DNA from: JAFGAS01 sp963809875
Lineage (GTDB): Bacteria > Desulfobacterota > Zymogenia > Zymogenales > Zymogenaceae
DNA length: 64,000 bases
NCBI GenBank assembly: GCA_963809875.1
Contig: CAWELC010000010.1
Coordinates: 62,001-126,000, forward strand
Reading direction: 5' to 3'
Shown: positions 9,201-18,046 of the stretch, one piece after another
Layout: each line of letters opens with the position of its first letter
Position numbering within the stretch: position 1 is the first letter of the stretch
Notes under the pieces: model-generated
Told to the model about the DNA's origin: nothing
What the model saw: the letters and a program-made list of their open reading frames with translations, nothing else
Databases searched by the model: none
Made by a program: the position numbers and the translations under genes

Positions 9201-9216
9201 TGTGATTTTCCTCACA
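9201..9216. promoter_or_regulatory. CRP/FNR-family-like palindrome
   Basis: TGTGA, six bases, TCACA: an exact match to the Escherichia coli CRP half-site consensus, in the divergent gap between the lipoprotein gene (8856-9119) and the YdbH-like gene (from 9291). No clear promoter hexamers were identified beside it, and one 16-base match can arise by chance. Confidence 0.35.
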
Positions 9217-9290
9217 TGAGACGAGGCTATCGCTCGTTTTTTCAAAAGTCCGGAGCCCTCTAACACCCATTCCAGGGGAAACGGCCCCCC

Positions 9291-11924
9291 ATGAACAGGA
9301 AAGTGAAGACAAAGACCAGCGCCGCACGGATCATTTGGATCTGCTGCCTGACCGTCTTTTTTACGTCGGTCGCGACGATTGCGGTCTTCTACTACTTCTT
9401 CAGGGACGAGCTGATCGAGGACGCCGTCAGGCGTGTCGTAGAACGAACCGTGGGATATCAGGTGCTTCTGACCGGAATACGCCTGGAATCCCCCGTGCGG
9501 GTCAGCGTTGAGGGAATGGACCTGGTAGTCGGTTCGACGGTCTTTTCCTCGGGGCCGGCCTCTCTGGAGTTTCGCCTTGGTCTGGACCCGGCGATCAGCA
9601 TAAGAAAAGTGAGCGTGCGTAACCCGTCGGTTTCGCTGGACATCTCGCAAGGGGGCGGAGGCGAAGCCGACAGGATCATACGGACGCTCATGAAGATGGA
9701 TATCGTCATTACCGACGGTGACCTTGTCATAACCGATAAGGCCGGGCGGTCCGGCTTTTACGGCCTGGATATGAGCTATGAGCGCGGCATCATGGGGGCG
9801 ACACTCACGATCGAGGGATCGGCGCGAACAGAGGGAAAGGGGGACGGGCTAATCCTTGACGGGCCGTTCAGCGGGCGGCTGCACGTTTCAGGCACCTATC
9901 CGGACGTCACCGCCCGGGGGGTAATCGCGGCCAGGGGATCCGGTTATCTCGTCGATGACTACCTTTTTTCATGGGATAGGGTCAACGCAAATGTGAGGGT
10001 GGATCGCGAGACCATCGAGGCAACGGACGTTTCAATGACCGGGCTTTCGATCACGAACAGCGGCCGCGAGCTCCAACTGGATTCGATCGCCGCGACAGGA
10101 GAGATGAAAAATGAGACCGACGGGCCGTTCACGCTCAGCGACGTGAAGCTGTCGGCTCCGCGGGTGGGCGAGGTCTCGCTGGAGTTGCTCGTCAATGAGA
10201 GGGGGGCCTGGAAAGTGACGGCGTCCTCCGATGCATTGACGCTGTCCGGCGAAAACTTGAGGCGTCTGGGGCGCTTCGTCCCGGAGACTTTTTCCGGGTG
10301 GGGGGCCACGGGCAAAGCGAGGGGAACGCTGACGATGGGAACCGTCGATACCGAAGACGGGAGCATCACCGGGAACCTCGACGGTAGCCTGATCAACGCC
10401 GGGTTCTCATCGCCCGACTCGCTCTACCTGGGTGACGGAGTTTCAGGCACGGTTAAGCTTCAATTCCGGGACGATGTCAAAAGGGGATTCCTGTTTAACG
10501 CCGAGACGGACGTCCATGGTTTCGGGCTACTCCTCTCGGATTTCTTCGTCAATTTCGAGAAGAAACGGATCTCGGTGCGGGCTTCGGGCAGGGTTGCCGA
10601 GGAAGGCGGGGTAAATGATCTCGAGTGCGAGGTATCGATCCCCGCTGTCCTGTCTGCGCACGTCTCGGGAGACGTCGATTTTAGCCCGTCCGGGGCAAAA
10701 GGAGACCTCACCTATCGCCTGACCGCCAGCAGCATGAATGATGCCTTCGGCCTCTTCTTCCGGGACTTCTTCAGAAACCGCATCGCGTGGCTCTACACCG
10801 GGACCGTCGCCGGGACCCTCAGCTCTCGCGGGAGCGTGACGGGAAATCTGTCGGCCCCCCGCGTCTCAGGAAACGTCACCGTAGCGGGAGGCTCGATCGA
10901 CCTTCCCGACATAGACACGCGTTTCGAAGAGATCTCGGTTTCTCTACCCTTTTCTTTTGACCTTTCCGGCGGCCATAAAAGTGATCCGGGGCGCCGCCTC
11001 AACCCGGGCGACTTCGGAGAGGTCGCTTTCTCCCGCGCCGTGGTGGGCGGGATCGAGATCGGAGGGATAACAGTGTCGCCCGCTCTCGCTGGAAACGCCC
11101 TGGCGTTCAGGGAGGACGTGGTGCTTCCCGTATCCGGAGGCTCGATAAAGATCGGGAGCTTCACAGCGACGGATATCTTCGACGGCAACAGAACCGTATC
11201 TCTTTCTCTGCACGTTAAGGGAGTCAGTGTCGCCGGGATCTTTCCGAAGGAAAAATCCGTCAATTTGCAGGGAGAGCTCTCGGGGGATCTCCCCGAGGTC
11301 AGGATCGCGGAAAAAAAGCTGTTTACTTCGGGTTACCTTGCTGCTACAATATTTAAAGGTACGGTAAAGGTCGAAAACATCTGGGCTGAGAACATCTTTG
11401 ATGCCGGCCGACGGTTCGGGTGTGACGTGTCGTTTACCGAGATCGACCTGGGCGCATTGACCCAAACCATCGACATGGGCAGGGTCACCGGAATCGCCGA
11501 AGGTGAAATCTCCAACCTGGTCTTTTCGTACGGCGGGCCCGAGCGATTCGTATTTGAAGTATCCACGGTCGATAAACGGGGGGTACCCAAAAAGGTAAGT
11601 GTCGAATTCGTCGACAAGCTCACGATCCTCGGGTCGGGATCGACACTCCTTTCAGGTGTGCTCAAGGGGGGGATCAACCGGTTTATCCATGACTTTAGCT
11701 ACTCGAAGATCGGCATCCACCTCGAGCTCAAGGACGACTACTTCACCCTCCGGGGGACGATCCATCAAGGAGATAAAGAGTATTTCATTAGGCGCAGCGG
11801 GCTGACCGGCATCAACGTGATCAATCAGAACCCCGACAACCGCATCCGTTTCGAAGATATGATACAGAGGCTGGAGCGAATCAACGTGAAGGACACCAAA
11901 GATATCAGAGTTGAAACAAAATAG
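9291..11924 (+). CDS. AsmA-like YdbH-type intermembrane protein
   Basis: An 877-residue protein with an N-terminal membrane anchor (about residues 14-36) and a very long periplasmic region of beta-strand-rich repeats alternating short hydrophobic strands with glycine turns. This is the build of the AsmA/TamB/YdbH/YhdP group that bridges inner and outer membrane and carries phospholipids outward. The YdbH assignment is supported by the next gene, which combines a lipoprotein start with a YdbL (DUF1318) tail; in E. coli the order is ydbH-ynbE-ydbL. The C-terminal part (GLTGINVINQNPDN) fits the YdbH C-terminal domain. The gap to the lipoprotein gene is 36 bases. Function is inferred from family and context. 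Confidence 0.8.
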   Translation: MNRKVKTKTSAARIIWICCLTVFFTSVATIAVFYYFFRDELIEDAVRRVVERTVGYQVLLTGIRLESPVRVSVEGMDLVVGSTVFSSGPASLEFRLGLDPAISIRKVSVRNPSVSLDISQGGGGEADRIIRTLMKMDIVITDGDLVITDKAGRSGFYGLDMSYERGIMGATLTIEGSARTEGKGDGLILDGPFSGRLHVSGTYPDVTARGVIAARGSGYLVDDYLFSWDRVNANVRVDRETIEATDVSMTGLSITNSGRELQLDSIAATGEMKNETDGPFTLSDVKLSAPRVGEVSLELLVNERGAWKVTASSDALTLSGENLRRLGRFVPETFSGWGATGKARGTLTMGTVDTEDGSITGNLDGSLINAGFSSPDSLYLGDGVSGTVKLQFRDDVKRGFLFNAETDVHGFGLLLSDFFVNFEKKRISVRASGRVAEEGGVNDLECEVSIPAVLSAHVSGDVDFSPSGAKGDLTYRLTASSMNDAFGLFFRDFFRNRIAWLYTGTVAGTLSSRGSVTGNLSAPRVSGNVTVAGGSIDLPDIDTRFEEISVSLPFSFDLSGGHKSDPGRRLNPGDFGEVAFSRAVVGGIEIGGITVSPALAGNALAFREDVVLPVSGGSIKIGSFTATDIFDGNRTVSLSLHVKGVSVAGIFPKEKSVNLQGELSGDLPEVRIAEKKLFTSGYLAATIFKGTVKVENIWAENIFDAGRRFGCDVSFTEIDLGALTQTIDMGRVTGIAEGEISNLVFSYGGPERFVFEVSTVDKRGVPKKVSVEFVDKLTILGSGSTLLSGVLKGGINRFIHDFSYSKIGIHLELKDDYFTLRGTIHQGDKEYFIRRSGLTGINVINQNPDNRIRFEDMIQRLERINVKDTKDIRVETK

Positions 11925-11960
11925 GGGCCATACCGTGGCCGCGCAGGAGAGGAGGGTGCC

Positions 11961-12542
11961 ATGATGAGAAAGATACTACCCGTGATCTTAGCGGTGATGC
12001 TGCTCGTCGGTGCATGCGTCACGGTCAATATATATTTTCCCGCCGAGGCGGTAAAGAAAGCGGCGGACGAGATAGTCAACGACGTCTACAAGAAGGGCGA
12101 GGAACCTGCAAAGGATACAAAGCCTGAGGGTCGGCTGTTTATTCCGAGTGATCTTGCCGATCTCTTCTCGGCAACGGCGTGGGCTCAGGCCGACATCAAC
12201 ATATCGACACCGGCCATCCGGTCGATCCGATCTTCCATAGAGGCGCGTTTCGGCCAGCTGAGCCCGTACTATAACGGCGGAAACGTCGGGATCAACAACC
12301 GGGGGTACCTGGAGATCAGGGATCAGGGAGGGCTCGACGTCGGGGCGATCGGCAATCTGCGGGGCCTTGTGGACGCCGACAACGCCGATCGGAAACGCCT
12401 CTATCAGGAGATCGCGTCAGCCAATGGCCTGGGTCCGGACACCATACCCCAGATAGAAAAGCTCTTTGCTCAGAGCTGGCAGAATCAGGCGGGCCCCGGC
12501 TGGTGGATTCAGGGGGGCAACGGCTCCTGGGTCAAGAGGTAA
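11961..12542 (+). CDS. DUF1318 lipoprotein, YnbE/YdbL-type fusion
   Basis: A 193-residue lipoprotein. The signal peptide ends in VGAC at residues 16-19, followed by VTVNIYFPAEAV, then a linker, then from about residue 110 a YdbL-type DUF1318 region: RDQGGLDVGAIGNLRGLVDADNADRKRLYQEIA and a final WWIQGGNGSWVKR resembling the YdbL ending. It looks like an E. coli YnbE-like lipid-anchored part and YdbL in one chain. E. coli YdbL is soluble and periplasmic and is thought to act with YdbH and YnbE, so a partner role for the preceding protein is likely. The start uses the first of two ATGs after GGAGAGGAGG; the FmdB gene follows within 4 bases. Confidence 0.82.
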   Translation: MMRKILPVILAVMLLVGACVTVNIYFPAEAVKKAADEIVNDVYKKGEEPAKDTKPEGRLFIPSDLADLFSATAWAQADINISTPAIRSIRSSIEARFGQLSPYYNGGNVGINNRGYLEIRDQGGLDVGAIGNLRGLVDADNADRKRLYQEIASANGLGPDTIPQIEKLFAQSWQNQAGPGWWIQGGNGSWVKR

Positions 12543-12545
12543 GAA

Positions 12546-12764
12546 ATGCCGATATTTGAATTTGTGTGCGGCGGCTGCGGCAACGAGTTTGAGGAGCTGG
12601 TAATGTCGCGCAGCGCCGAAGTGGTTTGCCCGAAATGCTCCTCAAAGGACGTCAACAAGCTGATGTCGGTATGTGCAGTCAAGAGCGGTGACAAGTTCGT
12701 CTCCTCTTCATCGGGGGACGGCTGTGGGGGCTGCTCGTCGAAGAACTGCGGCAGCTGCCATTAA
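12546..12764 (+). CDS. FmdB-family zinc ribbon protein
   Basis: A 72-residue protein with an N-terminal zinc ribbon. MPIFEFVCGGCGNEFEELV and VVCPKCSSKDVNKL give the CxxC...CxxC pair typical of the FmdB/PF09723 family. The tail is a low-complexity Ser/Gly/Cys segment with further cysteines (CGGCSSKNCGSCH), also seen in many members. The family is proposed to be regulatory (named for formamidase regulation in Methylophilus), but its biochemical role is unknown. It starts 4 bases after the preceding lipoprotein gene and is followed 43 bases later by the MEMO-AMMECR1 gene. Confidence 0.9.
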   Translation: MPIFEFVCGGCGNEFEELVMSRSAEVVCPKCSSKDVNKLMSVCAVKSGDKFVSSSSGDGCGGCSSKNCGSCH

Positions 12765-12807
12765 ATAGTTAAAAGAGAATCGAGAGAAAACCAGGGAGGC
12801 TTAGAGG

Positions 12808-14307
12808 ATGGGTCGAAACGCGATGGCCATCTCCCTCCTCCTGTTCTTTATCCTTCTCTTCACCGCGCCTTCATGCCTGTCCGGTGAGGAGATCGCCGAT
12901 CGGGCGCAGGCGCGCCCCCCCGCCGCGGCAGGTTCTTTCTATCCGGACGATCCGGGTGAGCTGCGGACGATGATCGAAGCTTTCCTTGCCGAGGCGCCGG
13001 CCGTTGCGGTGCCGGGCCGTCCCCTGTCGATCGTCTCTCCCCACGCCGGGTATATCTATTCAGGTAAGACCGCCGCCGCCGGTTTTAAGGCCCTTGCCGG
13101 GACGACATACGACACAGTTGTCGTCATCGGGCCGAGCCACCACTATTCTTTTGACGGGGCGGCCATCTATGCCGACGGGCCGTACCGCACCCCCCTCGGA
13201 GACGTACCGCTTGACAGCGAACTGATCGACGCGATCATAGCTCACGGCGAGCGGATCACGAAAAACCCGCTCCCCCACCTGCCCGAGCACTCGGTGGAGG
13301 TGGAAATCCCCTTCCTTCAGGTCGTCCTCGGAGATTTCAGGCTCGTCCCCATCGTGATGGGAAACGGCAGCCGGGCGTCATGCGAGGATCTCGCCCGGGC
13401 GATTGCCGAATCGGTCGGCGATAAACGCGTCCTGATCGTGGCCTCGTCGGACCTCTCGCACTACCATTCCCGCGACGCTGCCCGGGCGCTGGATGACGTC
13501 TTCCGAGGCTACGTCAAAAGAAATGACCCGGACGGGCTCTACGATGCCCTCGTTCTCGGAAAGACCGAGGCGTGCGGGGGAGGACCGGTGGTAACGGCGA
13601 TGATGGCGGCAAAGGCCCTCGGCTCCTCGGGTGTGGTGGTGACGAAGTATGACGACAGCGGGACCGCGACCGGAGACACCGGCTCGGTCGTCGGCTACCT
13701 CTCGGCCGTTGTCTGGGGGAGGGGAGCCGCGCCGGCCGGGGAAGGGGACACGAGTAACGGGACCCTTTCGAAGGCCGAGAAAGCCAAGCTCCTCGGGCTG
13801 GCGCGGAGGGCCATCGAATGCGGCCTGTCGGGGGACGCGCTCCCCGATTCTTCCATCTACTCCGCAAGCCTTACCCGCAAGGGTGGCGCCTTCGTGACGC
13901 TCACCAAACACGGGGAGCTCCGGGGCTGCGTCGGCTTTACCGATCCGATCTTCCCCCTCTGGGAAGCGGTCGCGAATGCGGCGGTTAGGGCGGCGTTCTA
14001 TGATACCCGCTTTTTTCCGGTAACGAAGAGCGAGCTGGGAGATATCACCATCGAGGTATCAGTGCTTTCCGAGCTGGTGCCGATCAAGAGCGCCGACGAG
14101 ATAGTGATCGGAAGGGACGGTGTGGTGATACGCAAGGGGGGCAATTCCGGCCTCTTCCTTCCCCAGGTGCCGGTCGATCAGGGGTGGAACCGGGACGAAT
14201 ACCTCCGATACCTCTGCGAGGAAAAGGCGGGACTGCTCCCGGACGACTGGAAGGAAAAAGACGCCCGGCTCTATATTTTCACGACGGATGTCTTCTCCGA
14301 GGAATAG
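12808..14307 (+). CDS. amrB: AmmeMemoRadiSam system MEMO-AMMECR1 fusion protein with signal peptide
   Basis: A 499-residue two-domain protein. The N terminus is a Sec-type signal (residues 1-28: AMAISLLLFFILLFTAPSC). Residues about 33-300 are a MEMO (AmrB) domain with SPHAGYIYSGKTAAAGF, GPSHHY and SSDLSHYH, the histidine-rich putative metal site. Residues about 320-499 are an AMMECR1 (AmrA) domain with GAFVTLTKHGELRGCVGF and the PQVPVDQGWNRDEYL end block. The system has no settled function. A radical SAM partner follows with a 4-base gap. The signal peptide implies export, odd for a partner of a SAM enzyme, which normally works in the cytoplasm. The start is supported by GGGAGG upstream. Confidence 0.93.
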   Translation: MGRNAMAISLLLFFILLFTAPSCLSGEEIADRAQARPPAAAGSFYPDDPGELRTMIEAFLAEAPAVAVPGRPLSIVSPHAGYIYSGKTAAAGFKALAGTTYDTVVVIGPSHHYSFDGAAIYADGPYRTPLGDVPLDSELIDAIIAHGERITKNPLPHLPEHSVEVEIPFLQVVLGDFRLVPIVMGNGSRASCEDLARAIAESVGDKRVLIVASSDLSHYHSRDAARALDDVFRGYVKRNDPDGLYDALVLGKTEACGGGPVVTAMMAAKALGSSGVVVTKYDDSGTATGDTGSVVGYLSAVVWGRGAAPAGEGDTSNGTLSKAEKAKLLGLARRAIECGLSGDALPDSSIYSASLTRKGGAFVTLTKHGELRGCVGFTDPIFPLWEAVANAAVRAAFYDTRFFPVTKSELGDITIEVSVLSELVPIKSADEIVIGRDGVVIRKGGNSGLFLPQVPVDQGWNRDEYLRYLCEEKAGLLPDDWKEKDARLYIFTTDVFSEE

Positions 14308-14311
14308 CGCC

Positions 14312-15529
14312 ATGGATGGGAAGGTAAAGGGGACCAGGCACCGGGAGCGCCCAACGAGTCTCTCCCGCAGGGACTTCCTGACGGGGGCCTCTCTTGCCGC
14401 CCTCGGCCTCTGCGCCGCGGGCCTGCCGCTCGGGGCCTGCGCCGAGCCGATCGGAACGGCCGAGGATAACGGTGAGATCGGCTATCCCCAGCGGGGATAC
14501 ATGCTGCCGAGAGAGTCGCCCCTCTACTCCCCGCTCGGTGACGGTAAGATCATGTGCCTCTTGTGCCCCCGGGGCTGTACCGTGGCTGACGGCAGGCGGG
14601 GCTACTGCGAGGTACGGGAGAACCGAAAGGGAAAATACTATACCCTCGTATGGGGCAACCCATGCACGATTCACGTCGATCCGGTCGAGAAGAAACCCTT
14701 TTTCCATCTGCTTCCGGGAACTACCTCCTTTTCAATCGCCACCGCCGGGTGCAACCTTACCTGTAAATTCTGCCAGAACTACGACATCTCCCAGGCCCGG
14801 CCGGAGAATACCGATAACTACCGCCTTTCCCCCGCAGTGCTGGCAAGGGAGGCGAAATCCTACGGATCGGCCACGGTCGCCTATACCTATGTGGAGCCGA
14901 CGATCTTTTACGAATATATGCTGGACTGCGCCAAGGAGGTCAAAAAAGCGGGGCTCCTCAACGTCATGCACTCAAACGGTTTCATCAACCCCGGCCCCCG
15001 AAAGGAGCTCGCCAAATACCTGACCGGGGCGAACATCGACCTCAAGGGATTCACCGAGGACTATTACTCCTCGATGAGCGAGGGAAGGCTCGCGCCGGTG
15101 CTCGACTCCATCAAAGGATATAAAAAGGCGGGCGTCCACGTGGAGATCACGACGCTCGTCGTCCCCTCGAAGAATGACGACATCCCGACGATCGCCAGGA
15201 TGTCTGAGTGGATAGCCAGGGAGGTCGGCAAAGACACGCCCCTCCATTTCTCCCGTTTCACCCCGATGTATAAGCTCACCAATCTCCCAAATACCCCCGT
15301 GGAGACACTGGAGGCGGCGCACGCGGCGGGTCGAAAGGCCGGCCTGGAGTACGTCTACATCGGCAACGTCCCGGGCCACAAGTACGAGTCGACCTACTGC
15401 CCGAAGTGCGGTGAGATGCTCATCTTCCGGACGGGTTACTTCGTGGGGGAGGTGAAGATCACAAAGGGGAAGTGCAGATTCTGCGGCTATCCGATCGCCG
15501 GGATATGGGAGGCACCGAAGTCCTCCTGA
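14312..15529 (+). CDS. amrS: AmmeMemoRadiSam system radical SAM enzyme with Tat signal
   Basis: A 405-residue radical SAM protein. The cluster motif is CNLTCKFCQNY (CxxxCxxC) near residue 146. Before it lies CLLCPRGCTVADGRRGYC, and a rubredoxin-like tail follows (YCPKCGEM ... KCRFCGYP), both typical of AmrS. The N terminus has a twin-arginine signal (LSRRDFLTGASLAALGLCAAGL) ending in a possible lipobox LGAC. I chose ATG 14312 because GAGGA lies about 9 bases upstream; an alternative ATG at 14288 overlaps the previous gene. Its immediate partner is the MEMO-AMMECR1 fusion. The Tat signal suggests the folded, cluster-bearing enzyme is exported, and the chemistry then needs explaining since SAM is cytoplasmic. 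Confidence 0.92.
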   Translation: MDGKVKGTRHRERPTSLSRRDFLTGASLAALGLCAAGLPLGACAEPIGTAEDNGEIGYPQRGYMLPRESPLYSPLGDGKIMCLLCPRGCTVADGRRGYCEVRENRKGKYYTLVWGNPCTIHVDPVEKKPFFHLLPGTTSFSIATAGCNLTCKFCQNYDISQARPENTDNYRLSPAVLAREAKSYGSATVAYTYVEPTIFYEYMLDCAKEVKKAGLLNVMHSNGFINPGPRKELAKYLTGANIDLKGFTEDYYSSMSEGRLAPVLDSIKGYKKAGVHVEITTLVVPSKNDDIPTIARMSEWIAREVGKDTPLHFSRFTPMYKLTNLPNTPVETLEAAHAAGRKAGLEYVYIGNVPGHKYESTYCPKCGEMLIFRTGYFVGEVKITKGKCRFCGYPIAGIWEAPKSS

Positions 15530-15536
15530 TCCGGCG

Positions 15537-17876
15537 TCACCTCCCTTCCGCCGACACCCTCGGTTCCCTGCGATCCGACCGTCCGGCTCGAGCCATAGAG
15601 AAGACCCCAAGCCCGGTAAGAGCGGCCGCGCAGAGGTTTACCCCGCAGACCAGGAGCGCCGTCGTCACCAGGCCCCATATCGGGATCAGGATCACCGATG
15701 CAAAAAGGGCTCCGGCGGCCGCCCCGACGAGATTTGTCCCGTAGACCCAACCGCCCGACATGGGAGAGATACCCGAAGACGTGAGCGCCCGTACGGCCGT
15801 TACGTAGTGAAAGGCGGCGAGCATCCCGCAGAGCATATTCAAGAACGAAAAGATCGTGTTGAGTCCCCAGGACCATCCGGCCGAGCCATGCGCGGAAAAG
15901 AAGCAGAGGACCGCAACGACCGTCAGGCACAGGCCGCCGTAGAGAGCCTGAACGACGATAAGCGCCCGCCAGGGGCGCTCCACCCTCTTCACCCACGTGC
16001 GGGAGGCAGCCGTTCCCACGGCAAGCCCGATCATAAAGGCCGACACGATCAGGCCGAGGCCGAAATAGACGGAGCCATAGAAGGTCTGGTAGGCGATGAT
16101 GATGACGACGGTAAGCGCGATCTCGGAAAACCCTGATGCGAGGGCGGCGGGAGCAAGGCCGGCGATAGCCGGAGGACGGCGGGCCCCCGCCCGGATCGAG
16201 AGGAAGGCCCCGTACAGGAGCGTGACAAGTCCGAGCACAGCCGCGGGGATCGTGGGCTTTGATCCGGCAAGGTCGGCCAGCACGATCTTTGTCGCGGGAG
16301 AAAGCCAGTAGCTCCTCAGCACCATGTCGTAGTAGTAGACGGTGGGCGAGAGATCGGTATTGACCGCCGCGCCCCGGGCGCTCTCGATGCTCCGGATAAC
16401 ATAGGCGATACGCTCTTCGCTCAATTGATAGAGGAGGTAATACTCGGTGACGTACGTGTTGACGATCCGGCGCTCCTTCATGCGGGAGATGAGCAGCTCG
16501 GGGCGTATATCGACCCCGGCGGGGAGGTCGGAGGCGACGAAATGGGCAGTCTCACCGGGGATGACGGCCGTGTAGGGAAAGACGGCCGACAGCGTCCGGG
16601 AGAGGCTTGCCAGGAAGGATGCGAGCACGGGGCTGATGATCTCATCGGACGATCCAACGGAGATCGAGAAGACCCCGCCGGGGGCGAGGACCCGTTTCAC
16701 CTCGCGAAAAAACTCCCGCGTGAAGTAGCGGTTGAGCCGCGCGTTGACGGGATCGCTCATATTGACGATGATGACGTCATAGGGCGTACGTGTCTCCCGG
16801 ACGAAGAGACGACCGTCGGTGTGGATAACGCGGACGCGCCGGTCCGCGAGCGGGCCCGTCGCCTTGGGGGAAAGATATCTCCGGCCCAGGTCGATGAGGG
16901 CCGGGTCCAGCTCCACATAATCGATTTCCGTAACGGAAGGGTGTTTAAGGATCTGCGTAAGGGTGGATGATATACCGCCCCCCACCAGCAGGACTCGCCG
17001 CGGGGCGGGATGAAGAAGGAGCGGGTAGATAACGGCCTGTTCGGTGCGCATCAGATCGGGGTAGGTAAACGAGAGAATTCCGCTGTCGAAGATGCTGATC
17101 TGACTTCCGGCGCTCGTTACCGTCAGGTTGCCGTAGACGGTATCCACCGACGCGAGCACCCTGAAGTCTTTCCACTGGAGGCGGCGGGTAATCGCGCCGA
17201 TGTCGGGAAACGACAGGACGGGCTGCAGGATGAAAAGAGAGGCAACCAGGGCCGACAGGGCGACGAGGACGCGCCTCCTTCCCTCAAGCGAGAAGATAAG
17301 CGCCGCGCAGGCCGCCGGGACCGCGATAAGAAACGAGATCGTGAGTCCGTCGATGAACCTGATAAGAATAAGGGCCGTTATGAGCCCGAAAACCGACGAG
17401 CCGATCGATTCGAAGAGGTAGACGCGGGCCGGGGCGTCGTCATCTATCCGTCCGCGTTGCGAAGCCGTCCCCACAAGGAGTGGAAAGAATAATCCCGACA
17501 GGAAGCAGAAGGGGAGGAGGGATACCCCGGCTATCGCCGTCATCAGGCCGATGCCGACAATCTCTCCCTGAGAGATCCCGAGGATCGTTTTAGCGATGCG
17601 GCAGGCCACGACCGTTGCCGGCAGGAGCACGGAGAGCGCCAGGAGAAGGGGGGGGAGGGTGCGCGCCCCAACGATTTGCCGTCCTGTCAGAAAAGTGCCG
17701 AGGTAGCTGCCGGCCGCCGTCCAGAAAAGCCAGGTCAACAGGCAGATACCGGCCGAGAGCTCGTTGCCGTAAAAGAGGATCATGACCTCACGCAGGAGGA
17801 TGATCTGTCCGGAAATGGAAACGGCCCCAAGGATGGTCGCCAGCACGCAACTATTTCGGCCCGACGCGGATATCAT
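15537..17876 (-). CDS. Membrane-fused spermidine synthase-like protein
   Basis: A 779-residue protein of three parts: an N-terminal membrane bundle of about six to seven helices (from ATILGAVSISGQIILLREV), a central methyltransferase-fold spermidine/spermine synthase domain near residues 240-480, and a C-terminal membrane bundle. The central domain shows RVLLVGGGISSTLTQIL, EIDYVELDPALIDLGRRY, HTDGRLFVRE and YDVIIVNMSDP, matching the binding loops of polyamine aminopropyltransferases. The fused MFS/spermidine synthase group is widespread, but activity is rarely shown, so it may act on another substrate. The gene converges with the radical SAM gene, ending 7 bases from its stop. Its upstream side faces leuS. 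Confidence 0.9.
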   Translation of the reverse strand: MISASGRNSCVLATILGAVSISGQIILLREVMILFYGNELSAGICLLTWLFWTAAGSYLGTFLTGRQIVGARTLPPLLLALSVLLPATVVACRIAKTILGISQGEIVGIGLMTAIAGVSLLPFCFLSGLFFPLLVGTASQRGRIDDDAPARVYLFESIGSSVFGLITALILIRFIDGLTISFLIAVPAACAALIFSLEGRRRVLVALSALVASLFILQPVLSFPDIGAITRRLQWKDFRVLASVDTVYGNLTVTSAGSQISIFDSGILSFTYPDLMRTEQAVIYPLLLHPAPRRVLLVGGGISSTLTQILKHPSVTEIDYVELDPALIDLGRRYLSPKATGPLADRRVRVIHTDGRLFVRETRTPYDVIIVNMSDPVNARLNRYFTREFFREVKRVLAPGGVFSISVGSSDEIISPVLASFLASLSRTLSAVFPYTAVIPGETAHFVASDLPAGVDIRPELLISRMKERRIVNTYVTEYYLLYQLSEERIAYVIRSIESARGAAVNTDLSPTVYYYDMVLRSYWLSPATKIVLADLAGSKPTIPAAVLGLVTLLYGAFLSIRAGARRPPAIAGLAPAALASGFSEIALTVVIIIAYQTFYGSVYFGLGLIVSAFMIGLAVGTAASRTWVKRVERPWRALIVVQALYGGLCLTVVAVLCFFSAHGSAGWSWGLNTIFSFLNMLCGMLAAFHYVTAVRALTSSGISPMSGGWVYGTNLVGAAAGALFASVILIPIWGLVTTALLVCGVNLCAAALTGLGVFSMARAGRSDRREPRVSAEGR

Positions 17877-18046
17877 GGTCGGAGTATTGTACCACAGAAC
17901 GAGATCCTGCTTTCGAAAAACGAGCGGCCGGGTCCGGCGGCGTCACTATTAGTCTTGCAAAACGAAAAGAAATATGATACCTAATGATGTTAAAAAGTTT
18001 ATGGAATCAGCCCGTTAGTCACGGCCCGATGAAAGAGAGAGAGACA

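Noticed and set aside
15807..17492. Plus-strand frames opposite the spermidine synthase-like gene
   Set aside because: Charged, low-complexity reverse frames of a large clearly conserved minus-strand gene.
17955..17978. Promoter for leuS (TTGCAA ... TATGAT)
   Set aside because: The spacer is only 12 bases, too short for a sigma-70 promoter.
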